A stretch of 64,000 nucleotides of DNA from NCBI RefSeq assembly GCF_009695585.1, contig NZ_VUNR01000010.1, positions 27,373 to 91,372 of the forward strand. The letters run 5' to 3'. The stretch is from Anaerovibrio slackiae (GTDB lineage Bacteria > Bacillota > Negativicutes > Selenomonadales > Selenomonadaceae). How positions within the stretch are numbered: the stretch's first letter is position 1; every line of letters begins with the position of its first letter. Under the pieces are notes generated by a model that worked only from the letters and a program-made list of their open reading frames with translations, was not told where the DNA came from and did not search any database. Positions 9,003 through 16,636 of this stretch are shown one piece after another. Position numbers and translations under genes: made by a program.

Positions 9003-9823
9003 TACTTTGCACCTCCAGCTACTTCAATTACATGGTCATAGGCAGTAGCGTAGTCCACGCCCTCCTCCTGATACAGGAGGCCGATAGGGAACTTGTCGCC
9101 GGTCTTCTTGTCCTCAGGCAGCTTGTCCCAGGCAGCCTTCATTACGGCATTGTCCCGCATCCACATCATCAGCTTGGCAGGGTCTGCCATCTTGTTCTTG
9201 CGGCCGAAGGCAGTAGGGCACTGCACCATAGCCTCGATGAAGGAGAAGCCCTTGTTATCAAGGCCCCCGGCAATCATGTCGGTGAGATGCGGTACATGGT
9301 AGGCAGTGGAGCGTGCCACATAGGTAGCACCGGCAGCCTCTGCCAGCTTGCAGGCATCAAAGGTCGGATCCACGGCACCATAAGGGGCGGTGGTGGCTTT
9401 CTTGCCGGTCGGGGTCATCGGGGATGCCTGGCCGCCGGTCATACCGTAGATGTTGTTGTTGAACAGGACTACGGTCAGGTCCACGTTGCGGCGGCAGCCG
9501 TGGATGAAGTGATTGCCGCCAATGGCGGTGCAGTCGCCGTCACCGGTGATGACGATGACGTTCAGCTCAGGGTTGGCCAGCTTGATGCCGGTGGCAAAAG
9601 GAATGGCACGGCCATGAGCGGTGTGCAGCGTATCAAAATCCATGTAGCCGGAAGCTCTGGAGGAGCAGCCGATACCGGAAACGATGATGGTCTTATCGCG
9701 GTCCAGCCCCTTTTTCTCAATGGCCTGGACGATAGCTTTTGTGGCAATACCGTTACCACAGCCTGGACACCAGAGGTGTGGCAGGCGGTTCTGGCGAAAA
9801 TACTGTTCAAAGGATCTTTCCAT
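9002..9823 (-). CDS. korB: 2-oxoacid:ferredoxin oxidoreductase, beta subunit (TPP-binding)
   Basis: 273 residues. WCPGCGNGI near residue 20 and the thiamine diphosphate motif GDGDCTAIGGNHFIH followed by NNNIYGMTGGQ are clear. The subunit binds TPP and Mg and performs the decarboxylation; a [4Fe-4S] cluster is expected to be partly held by the early cysteines. TAATG overlaps couple it to korA upstream and korC downstream. The split of alpha and beta into separate genes fits the Kor/Vor type and not the single-chain pyruvate enzyme common in Firmicutes. Confidence 0.92.
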   Translation of the reverse strand: MERSFEQYFRQNRLPHLWCPGCGNGIATKAIVQAIEKKGLDRDKTIIVSGIGCSSRASGYMDFDTLHTAHGRAIPFATGIKLANPELNVIVITGDGDCTAIGGNHFIHGCRRNVDLTVVLFNNNIYGMTGGQASPMTPTGKKATTAPYGAVDPTFDACKLAEAAGATYVARSTAYHVPHLTDMIAGGLDNKGFSFIEAMVQCPTAFGRKNKMADPAKLMMWMRDNAVMKAAWDKLPEDKKTGDKFPIGLLYQEEGVDYATAYDHVIEVAGGAK

Positions 9824-10971
9824 TATTTATTACCTCCTGCAACAAGGTCTTCAATACCCTCAAGGATTTCCTCAGGCTCGAAGATAGTCATATCATACTT
9901 AGCGCAAAGCTCAACAGGGCACTGGCCGGCAGCGGCGCGCTCAACCTCGCCTACAATCTGGCCGTAGTTCAGCTCTGCCACCAGGATGCCCTTTACCTTT
10001 GCAGCCAGAGCCTTGATTGCCTTGTCAGCAAAAGGCCAGATGGTTACAAGGCGCACCATGCCCACCTTGATGCCCTTCTCACGGGCAGCCAGCACGGCCT
10101 CATAGGCGGTACGGGCGGTGCCACCGAAGGCAACAACTGCATACTCGGCATCTTCCATGCAGTATTCCTCTACATGGGTGATTTCGTCACGGGCGATATC
10201 AATCTTCTTGTGCATGCGGTCGATGGCCTCACGGGTAACCTTCGGGCTGCCTACAGGGAAGCCGGTTTCATCGTGGATAAGTCCGGTAACATGGATGTGG
10301 TAACCTTCGCCAAAGTCTGCGATATTCGGTACCAGGTCCTCCGCAGGGGCATATGGCTCATAGCCCTCGGCACGGGTCTTGTCCGGCTGGCGGCGAGGGT
10401 AAACCTCGATTTCCTCAGCAGATGGCAGCTCAACCTTCTCACGGAGATGTCCTACAATCTCGTCCATCAACAGGATAACAGGGGTGCGGAACCGCTCGGA
10501 GTAGTTCACTGCCATGACAGCGGTATCAAATGCCTCCCGGACGCTCCAAGGGGACAGGGCAATCATCGGATGGTCACCATGTGTGCCCCAGCGTGCCTGC
10601 ATAACATCGCCCTGGGAAGGGGCAGTTGGCTGGCCGGTAGATGGACCCACACGCTGCACGTTGACGATAACGACAGGAATCTCCGCTGCTGCAGCGTAGC
10701 CAATCAGCTCCTGCTTCAGGGAAATGCCCGGGCCGGAGGAGGCAGTCAGAGACTTCTTGCCTGCCAAAGAAGCACCCAGCACAACGCCCATGCTGGCAAT
10801 CTCGTCCTCCATCTGGACGAACTTGCCGCCAACCTGAGGCAGGAGCTTTGCCATGCCCTCGGCAATTTCTGTGGAAGGGGTAATAGGATAGCCGCCGAAG
10901 AAACGGACACCGGCTGCCAAAGCACCCTCGGCACATGCCTCATTACCCTGCATCAATCTAGCTTTACTCAT
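9823..10971 (-). CDS. korA: 2-oxoacid:ferredoxin oxidoreductase, alpha subunit
   Basis: 382 residues. NEACAEGALAAGVRFFGGYPITPSTEIAE at the N-terminus is the pyrimidine-binding domain of the alpha subunit (the motif spans about residues 10-38); ASSGPGISLKQE follows near 78. The C-terminal domain carries ELNYGQI, typical of 2-oxoglutarate/2-oxoacid ferredoxin oxidoreductases. Start overlaps the korD stop (ATGA). It works as an alpha-beta-gamma-delta complex in the cytoplasm, supplying 2-oxoglutarate by reductive carboxylation or oxidising it, depending on ferredoxin redox state (family knowledge). Confidence 0.92.
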   Translation of the reverse strand: MSKARLMQGNEACAEGALAAGVRFFGGYPITPSTEIAEGMAKLLPQVGGKFVQMEDEIASMGVVLGASLAGKKSLTASSGPGISLKQELIGYAAAAEIPVVIVNVQRVGPSTGQPTAPSQGDVMQARWGTHGDHPMIALSPWSVREAFDTAVMAVNYSERFRTPVILLMDEIVGHLREKVELPSAEEIEVYPRRQPDKTRAEGYEPYAPAEDLVPNIADFGEGYHIHVTGLIHDETGFPVGSPKVTREAIDRMHKKIDIARDEITHVEEYCMEDAEYAVVAFGGTARTAYEAVLAAREKGIKVGMVRLVTIWPFADKAIKALAAKVKGILVAELNYGQIVGEVERAAAGQCPVELCAKYDMTIFEPEEILEGIEDLVAGGNK

Positions 10972-11168
10972 TTTGCCACCTTCTTATCTACAAAAATCGC
11001 ATAATCAGGGCAGCGCATCTCGCACTGGCCGCAGGCTATGCAGTCATCAGGATTTTCGATAACAACCTTGCCCAGCTCGGAAAGCCCCAGCACCTTTTTC
11101 GGGCAGAAGGCTACGCAGATGCCACAGCCCTTGCAGCGAGGCAGCTTTACCGTAATTTCAGAATTCAT
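10968..11168 (-). CDS. korD: 2-oxoacid:ferredoxin oxidoreductase, delta subunit (2x[4Fe-4S] ferredoxin)
   Basis: 66 residues from ATG at 11168, chosen over an upstream in-frame start because GGAGGG lies 7 bases before it. Two CxxCxxCxxxCP-type motifs, CKGCGICVAFCP and CIACGQCEMRCP, bind two [4Fe-4S] clusters that pass electrons out of the complex. It leads the operon and overlaps korA by 4 bases. A leader of about 170 nt with a strong hairpin lies upstream. Confidence 0.92.
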   Translation of the reverse strand: MNSEITVKLPRCKGCGICVAFCPKKVLGLSELGKVVIENPDDCIACGQCEMRCPDYAIFVDKKVAK

Positions 11169-11260
11169 ATCTGACCCTCCAATACACATACACAATATAC
11201 ATTACTCATACTAAAATGCGCATAAATATGCACACAAGGTAAAGCAAAGCAAAAACACAC

Positions 11261-11305
11261 GAAGCAGTCCCAGCTTTTCGCCTTGCTAAAGCTGAGCACT
11301 GCTTC
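11261..11305 (-). promoter_or_regulatory. Leader hairpin upstream of korDABC
   Basis: In the minus-strand leader, GAAGCAGT (right arm at 11298-11305) pairs across AGCTTT/AAAGCT with ACTGCTTC (11261-11268), and the transcript then runs GTGTGTTTTTG. That is the form of an intrinsic terminator placed about 100 nt before the korD start, so transcription attenuation is possible. No known riboswitch class was recognised. Confidence 0.5.
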
Positions 11306-11510
11306 ATTGCAAGAGCTATTATATCACTTTACAGTGGACTTGTGTAGTATTTTTTTGATATAAATTGGAAAAAGATAAAAGAATAATGTATACAAGCTAT
11401 ATTCATATTATTATGGCTTGTATATGAAAAAAGTTACACTTAAGCAGAAATCTTTTTCATGAAATATCTGGTGGCAGCTGTTGAAAATAAGGGAAATTTA
11501 AAGAGAATAA

Positions 11511-11580
11511 CATAAAGCAACACAAAATGACATAGAATGACGTAACATGATGCGAAATGGCATAATATGACGCAAAATAA
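11511..11580. repeat. Degenerate 10-bp tandem repeat
   Basis: Seven consecutive decamers such as cacaaaatga, catagaatga, cgtaacatga and cgcaaaataa, in strict 10-base register. It lies in the 510-bp region between korD and cysK starts/stops, next to the cysK terminator. Helical-period phasing would favour DNA bending. Confidence 0.7.
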
Positions 11581-11614
11581 GAAAACGCCGCCTGCCTTGC
11601 AGCAGTTGCGGCGT
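11581..11614 (-). terminator. cysK terminator
   Basis: On the minus strand ACGCCGC pairs with GCGGCGT over a GC-rich inner loop and is followed by TTTC; 65 nt beyond the cysK stop. Confidence 0.75.
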
Positions 11615-11678
11615 CTCCTGATTGGTGATTGTGTATATTTGGAGAGTATATTAAAAAAGTGAAAAGCTAAAAAATTAA

Positions 11679-12611
11679 TCAGTCGGCAAACAGGGAAGTT
11701 GAAAGGTAGCGGTCACCGGTATCCGGCAGCAGTGCTACGATGGTCTTGCCCTTGTTGGAAGGACGCTTGGCAAGCTCTACGGCGGCAGCCAGGGCTGCAC
11801 CGGAGGAAATGCCGATCAGCACGCCCTCTGCCTGGGAGAACTGGCGGCCAAACTTGAAGGCGTCCTCGTTCTCGATAGGAATAACCTCGTCATAAATCTT
11901 GGTGTTCAGGGTGTCAGGCACGAAGCCCGCGCCGATGCCCTGAATCTTGTGCGGGCCGGCAGTGCCCTTGCTGAGTACAGGGGAGGTGGCAGGCTCTACA
12001 GCCACTACCTTAATCTCAGGGTTCTTGCTCTTGAGGAATTCGCCGGTGCCGCTGAGGGTACCGCCGGTACCTACGCCAGCTACGAAGAAGTCAATCTTGC
12101 CCTCGGTGTCCTCCCAGATTTCAGGGCCGGTAGTTGCCTTGTGAGTGGCAGGGTTGGCCTGATTGGTGAACTGGGACGGGATATAGGAATGAGGGATGGA
12201 AGCGGCAAGCTCCTCTGCCTTGGCAATGGCGCCCTTCATGCCCTGGGCACCGTCGGTCAGGACGATTTCTGCCCCGTATGCCTTCAAAAGGTTGCGGCGC
12301 TCCACGGACATGGTCTCAGGCATGGTGAGGATAGCTCTGTAGCCACGGGCTGCCGCCACGCTGGCCAGGCCGATGCCGGTGTTGCCGCTGGTAGGCTCGA
12401 TGATGACGGAATCCTTGGTGAGCTTGCCCTCGGCCTCAGCCTTCTCAATCATGGCCTTGGCGATACGGTCCTTGACACTGCCTGCCGGGTTGAAATATTC
12501 CAGCTTTACCAGGATATCAGCCTCCAGGCCGTTGGCCTTGATAAAGTTATTGGCACGGAGCAGCGGAGTGCGCCCGATGAGTTCTGTTACGCTATTATAT
12601 ACCTTTGACAT
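11679..12611 (-). CDS. cysK: Cysteine synthase (O-acetylserine sulfhydrylase)
   Basis: 310 residues, PLP enzyme joining O-acetylserine and sulfide to make cysteine. The PLP lysine is Lys47 in NPAGSVKDR; substrate loop TSGNTGIG near 76-83 and phosphate loop [10 protein letters not shown] near 180 are intact. AAGGAG precedes the ATG. A perfect TTGACA-N17-TATTAT promoter lies upstream. It is divergent from a CymR-type Rrf2 regulator; in Bacillus, CymR and CysK form a regulatory complex sensing cysteine supply, so this enzyme may be both target and partner (inference). Confidence 0.97.
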   Translation of the reverse strand: MSKVYNSVTELIGRTPLLRANNFIKANGLEADILVKLEYFNPAGSVKDRIAKAMIEKAEAEGKLTKDSVIIEPTSGNTGIGLASVAAARGYRAILTMPETMSVERRNLLKAYGAEIVLTDGAQGMKGAIAKAEELAASIPHSYIPSQFTNQANPATHKATTGPEIWEDTEGKIDFFVAGVGTGGTLSGTGEFLKSKNPEIKVVAVEPATSPVLSKGTAGPHKIQGIGAGFVPDTLNTKIYDEVIPIENEDAFKFGRQFSQAEGVLIGISSGAALAAAVELAKRPSNKGKTIVALLPDTGDRYLSTSLFAD

Positions 12612-12671
12612 AAAAACATCTCCTTAAATATTGTCCAATGCTTTATAAACATATATGATTGATATGCTTAT

Positions 12672-12700
12672 ATAATAAACTAGATTATCTACTTTGTCAA
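12672..12700 (-). promoter_or_regulatory. cysK promoter
   Basis: On the minus strand TTGACA (12700-12695), 17-bp spacer, TATTAT (12677-12672); consensus sigma-A spacing about 60 bp before the ATG. Confidence 0.85.
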
Positions 12701-12747
12701 TAGGTAATTGAAAAAATTTATAAAACATATTATTACTGTATGATATA

Positions 12748-12776
12748 TTGATTTTGTATGCCATTTTTGGTATCAT
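12748..12776 (+). promoter_or_regulatory. Promoter of the Rrf2/CymR-like gene
   Basis: TTGATT (12748-12753), 17-bp spacer, TATCAT (12771-12776). It lies close to the divergent cysK promoter, so one bound regulator could affect both. Confidence 0.65.
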
Positions 12777-12817
12777 ATACTTGGTAAATCTGATAGCTTA
12801 GAAAGGATTGATTTTTC

Positions 12818-13264
12818 ATGCGTATTTCTGCAAAGGGCAGGTACGGGCTGGCGGCCATGGCACACCTGGCACTGAACTATAGTGGCGGAAGCCCGATTAC
12901 TATTATCAGCATCTCTGAGAAGATGGGGATTTCCAAGATTTACTTGGAGCAGGTCTTTGCGCTTCTGAAGCGTGGCGGCCTGGTGCTGTCTCTCAAGGGG
13001 TCCCAGGGTGGCTACCAGCTTTCCAGGGCCCCGAAGGACATTACGGCCTACGATATTCTCGCTTCTATAGAAACCTCCATGATGGAACCGGCGGACAAGA
13101 CGGTGGCGGATACCCAGCCAAAGCTGGAAAATGCTTTGCAGGAGCTGGTATTTGACAGGCTGGATGATGCCATACGGGCATCCCTGGCGGAGGTAAACCT
13201 GGAGGACATCCTGCTGGATATTGAGAAGAACAGCTCCCCTGACCAGCTGATGTATTTTATTTAA
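12818..13264 (+). CDS. cymR: Rrf2-family regulator, CymR-like
   Basis: 148 residues. The N-terminus MRISAKGRYGLAAMAHLA and winged HTH (about 24-65, with SISEKMGISKIYLEQVFALLKRGGLV) are diagnostic of Rrf2 proteins. There is no cysteine in the whole protein, so it cannot hold the [2Fe-2S] cluster of IscR; this matches CymR, the cysteine-metabolism repressor of Firmicutes. Divergent placement from cysK supports that. Regulation would then work through complex formation with CysK and O-acetylserine (known for Bacillus, inferred here). A terminator follows directly. Confidence 0.8.
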   Translation: MRISAKGRYGLAAMAHLALNYSGGSPITIISISEKMGISKIYLEQVFALLKRGGLVLSLKGSQGGYQLSRAPKDITAYDILASIETSMMEPADKTVADTQPKLENALQELVFDRLDDAIRASLAEVNLEDILLDIEKNSSPDQLMYFI

Positions 13265-13271
13265 TGGTACA

Positions 13272-13306
13272 AAAAAGACCGGTGGCACGAAAGCCCCGGT
13301 CTTTTT
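13272..13306. terminator. Bidirectional terminator after cymR
   Basis: AAAAAGACCGG (13272-13282) pairs with CCGGTCTTTTT (13296-13306); it serves cymR and possibly the converging mutase gene. Confidence 0.9.
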
Positions 13307-13366
13307 GTATACGCACATGATGCTGCTGTGCGGTGCGGTTCTGCCCCTACGGGTATATTTGATTTA

Positions 13367-15052
13367 TCAGGAGAACAGCGGCTTCAAGGCAGCTGCCAGC
13401 TCATCCTTCTGTGCCTGTGCCTCCGCCAGGTCCTTGCCAAGGGTGGTGAAGTAGGTCTTGATTTTTGGCTCGGTGCCGGATGGGCGAACAATGGCGGTAG
13501 CGCCGCCCTCCAGCTCATAGAGCAGCACATTGGCAGGCGGCAGGCCGGTTTCCTCGGACTTCTTGAAGTCCACAGCCTTGGTTACCTTGTACTTGCCGAT
13601 GGAGGCAGGCGGATTGCTCCGGAGCTCCGTCATGATGCCGGCCATCTTGTCCATGCCGGTGAGGCCAGGGAACTCGAAGCTGTCAATCTTGTTCAGGTAG
13701 CGGCCGTACTGGGTGTAGATTTCCTCCAGGCGCTGCTTGATGCTGGAGCCGGTTGCACGGTAGTAGGCTGCCATCTCGCAGATCAGCATGGATGCCACAA
13801 CCGCATCCTTGTCGCGGACATAGGTACCGGCCAGATAGCCATAGCTCTCCTCAAAGCCAAAGATAAAGCGTTCCTCCTCGCCCTTCTTCTCCAGGCCCAG
13901 AATCTGGTCGCCAATCCATTTGAAGCCGGTGAGCACGCTGCGCAGCTCTACGCCATAATGCTCTGCCACAGCCTTGGCCAGCGGGGTAGATACCAGGGAC
14001 ATAACGGCTACAGGGTTCTTCGGCATGGTGCCCTTCTCGATGCGCCCTGCGCAGATGTAGTCCAGGAGCAGCACGCCCATCTCGTTGCCGGATACCAGCT
14101 CATAGGAGCCGTCAGGGCACTTCATGGCAATGCCCACCCGGTCAGCATCAGGGTCCGTAGCCAGCATCAGGTCAGCATCACATTCCTGCGCCAGCTTCAG
14201 GCCTGCCTCCAGGGCGGCATAAATCTCAGGATTCGGGTAGCTGCAGGTGGTGAAGTAGCCGTTAGGGTACTCCTGCTCAGGCACGATGGTAATATCGGTG
14301 ATGCCGATATCCTTCAGCACCTGGGTAACAGGCACCAGGCCGGAGCCGTTCAGCGGGCTGTACACCAGCTTCAGGCCGCTGGTCTTGGCAAGGCCCGGAC
14401 GTACCTGCCGGGACTCAATTGCCTCGTAGAATGCCTTCTTGCAGTCATCCCCTACGAAGCGGATGAGGCCGTCTTCCACGCCCTGGGCAAAGGAAACCTG
14501 CTTGGCGCCATTCAGCACATCAATCTTCTGGATTTCCTCATACACGATATCCGCTGCCTGGTCAGGCATCTGGCAGCCGTCAGGTCCGTATGCCTTGTAG
14601 CCGTTGTACTTGGCAGGGTTGTGGGAGGCAGTCACCATGATACCGGCGTTGCAGTTGTAGTACCTGGTGGCAAAGGAAAGGGCAGGTACCGGCATGGCAG
14701 CATCATAGATGCGTACATTGATGCCGTTGGCAGCCAGCACCCCTGCGGCAGTCTTGGAGAAGACGTCGCTCTTGAGACGGGTGTCGTAGCTGATGGCCAC
14801 GGTCTGGGTGCCGCCCTGGGTCTTTACCCAGTTGGCAAGGCCCTGGGTAGCCTGGGCTACCACATAGATGTTCATGCGGTTGGTACCGGCTCCCAGCACG
14901 CCACGGAGACCGGCCGTACCGAATTTCAGGGAAACCGCGAAGCGGTCCTTGATTTCCTCGTCGTTGCCCTCAATGCGCCTCAGCTCAGGGCTCAGGTCAG
15001 CATCAGCCAGGTCGGCTGCCAGCCAGCGTTTGTATTCTTCGTTGTACATCAT
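13367..15052 (-). CDS. pgcA: Phosphoglucomutase/phosphomannomutase (PgcA-like)
   Basis: 561 residues, alpha-D-phosphohexomutase superfamily. The phosphoserine motif TASHNP is at 141-146 (Ser143). The metal loop DPDADRVG is near 305, and the C-terminal phosphate-binding RPSGTEPKIK is present. Length and the N-terminus FGTAGLRGVLGAGTNRMN match the PgcA type that interconverts glucose 6-phosphate and glucose 1-phosphate for cell-envelope sugars. GGGGGT precedes the start. It stands alone between terminators. Mannose specificity cannot be excluded. Confidence 0.93.
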   Translation of the reverse strand: MMYNEEYKRWLAADLADADLSPELRRIEGNDEEIKDRFAVSLKFGTAGLRGVLGAGTNRMNIYVVAQATQGLANWVKTQGGTQTVAISYDTRLKSDVFSKTAAGVLAANGINVRIYDAAMPVPALSFATRYYNCNAGIMVTASHNPAKYNGYKAYGPDGCQMPDQAADIVYEEIQKIDVLNGAKQVSFAQGVEDGLIRFVGDDCKKAFYEAIESRQVRPGLAKTSGLKLVYSPLNGSGLVPVTQVLKDIGITDITIVPEQEYPNGYFTTCSYPNPEIYAALEAGLKLAQECDADLMLATDPDADRVGIAMKCPDGSYELVSGNEMGVLLLDYICAGRIEKGTMPKNPVAVMSLVSTPLAKAVAEHYGVELRSVLTGFKWIGDQILGLEKKGEEERFIFGFEESYGYLAGTYVRDKDAVVASMLICEMAAYYRATGSSIKQRLEEIYTQYGRYLNKIDSFEFPGLTGMDKMAGIMTELRSNPPASIGKYKVTKAVDFKKSEETGLPPANVLLYELEGGATAIVRPSGTEPKIKTYFTTLGKDLAEAQAQKDELAAALKPLFS

Positions 15053-15157
15053 ATAACCCCCTATTTATGCAAATATTGAAATACAGATTAGTCAGCCGAT
15101 TATTTATATAACCCCATATAAAACCAGCCTATATATGTTTATAATTCGCAATAAAAT

Positions 15158-15208
15158 AAAAAAATCCTGCTTTTCCGCAAAAAATGTTGCGAAAAAACAG
15201 GATTTTTT
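15158..15208 (-). terminator. Terminator after dnaB
   Basis: A-rich arm with ATCCTG (15158-15169) pairs with CAGGATTTTTT (15198-15208); an inner arm TTTTCCGCAA pairs with TTGCGAAAAA. It lies about 80 nt past the dnaB stop and reads as a terminator on either strand. Confidence 0.85.
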
Positions 15209-15286
15209 GCACAGCCACCTGAAACAGGGGAGCCTTGCGCTTGTGGTTTGCTTCCAATTATTCCCGGCAGCTTTGAGAATGGCTGC

Positions 15287-16633
15287 TTATTGCATCTTTG
15301 ACAGGTTGTCAAAGCGGGTATATGCCTTCTGGAAGAACAGCTTCACCGTGTCTACAGGGCCGTTGCGGTGCTTTGCCACAATGACCTCGGTAATGTTCTT
15401 GTTGGCGGTTTCCGGCTCATAGTAGTCCTCCCGGTACAGGAACATGACGATGTCCGCATCCTGCTCCAGGGAGCCGGACTCCCGCAGGTCGCTGAGCATT
15501 GGCCGCTTGATTTGCCGTGATTCCACGCCGCGGCTCAGCTGGGACAGGGCGATAATCGGCACGTTCAGCTCCCTGGCAAGGGATTTCAGGGAGCGGGAGA
15601 TTTCGGCGATTTCCGCCTGGCGGTTGTCACCGTTTCCCTTGCCGCTGCCCTGCATCAGCTGCAGATAGTCGATGATAATCAGGTCCAGCCCGTGCTGTGA
15701 TTTCAGCCGCCGGGCCTTGGAGCGCAGCTCGTTCACCTGGATGCCTGCCGTATCATCGATGTAGAGGGGAGCCTTGCCGATAACCTCCGCCACCATCATC
15801 AGCTTGTGCCAGTCCTCGTCCGGAATATCGCCGATGCGCACCTTCTGGGAGTCCAGGCTGGCCTCGGAGCAGAGCATGCGCTGCATGAGCTGTGTCTTGG
15901 ACATTTCCAGGGAAAAGAACGCCACGGACTTTTTTTCCCTGATGGCCACATTGGAGGCGATGTTCAGGGTAAAGGCAGTCTTGCCCATGCTGGGCCGGGC
16001 TGCCACCAGGATTAAATCCGAGGGCTGCAAGCCCGAGGTAAGCTTGTCCAGATCCGTAAACTCCGTAGGGATGCCAGTCAGGCCGCCCCTGGACTCATAG
16101 ACGGTATTTATCTTGTCAATGCTTTCAATAACGATTTGGTTTATGGGTGTAAAATCCCCGGACATGTGCCGGGAGGAAGCGTCCATAATCCGCTTTTCCG
16201 CCTTGTCTAAAATGGTAGGCACATCCTCCTCCCCATCAAATGCCATGGCGGTAATATCGCTGGCGGCGTTGATGAGGTTGCGGAGGTCTGCCTTTTCCCG
16301 GACGATGTTGGCATAGTAGGTCACGTTGGAGGCGGAGGGCACTGCGTTGGCAAGCCCGGCAATGAAGGCAGGGCCGCCTACCTTTTCCAGCAGGTTTTCC
16401 TTGTCCAGCTGCTCCGACAGGGTGACTATGTCCACCGGCACGTTGTCGTTGGACAGCTTCAGCATGGTTTCAAAGACGATGCCGTGGGCATCCCGGTAAA
16501 AATCGCTGCGGTTCAGCAGCTCCGCTGCATCCGCCACAGCGGATTTTTTCATCATCATGGAGCCGAGGACGGCCTGCTCCGCCTCAATATTGTTGGGCGG
16601 CACCATTTTCATTATGTCATCCTGAGTTGCCAA
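15287..16633 (-). CDS. dnaB: Replicative DNA helicase DnaB
   Basis: 448 residues. Hexameric helicase that unwinds DNA at the replication fork. N-terminal domain PPNNIEAEQAVLGSMM, then a RecA-like domain with Walker A ARPSMGKTAF near 207 and the B-type IIIDYLQLMQG; the C-terminus VAKHRNGPVDTVKLFF is standard. It starts 3 bp after the lonC stop and so ends the yybS-gdpP-rplI-lonC-dnaB series, a familiar Firmicutes order. No intein is present. Confidence 0.97.
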   Translation of the reverse strand: MATQDDIMKMVPPNNIEAEQAVLGSMMMKKSAVADAAELLNRSDFYRDAHGIVFETMLKLSNDNVPVDIVTLSEQLDKENLLEKVGGPAFIAGLANAVPSASNVTYYANIVREKADLRNLINAASDITAMAFDGEEDVPTILDKAEKRIMDASSRHMSGDFTPINQIVIESIDKINTVYESRGGLTGIPTEFTDLDKLTSGLQPSDLILVAARPSMGKTAFTLNIASNVAIREKKSVAFFSLEMSKTQLMQRMLCSEASLDSQKVRIGDIPDEDWHKLMMVAEVIGKAPLYIDDTAGIQVNELRSKARRLKSQHGLDLIIIDYLQLMQGSGKGNGDNRQAEIAEISRSLKSLARELNVPIIALSQLSRGVESRQIKRPMLSDLRESGSLEQDADIVMFLYREDYYEPETANKNITEVIVAKHRNGPVDTVKLFFQKAYTRFDNLSKMQ

Positions 16634-16636
16634 CTG

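Noticed and set aside
13328..15079. 583-codon plus-strand frame opposite pgcA
   Set aside because: Shadow of the mutase gene; the minus strand contains all catalytic motifs.
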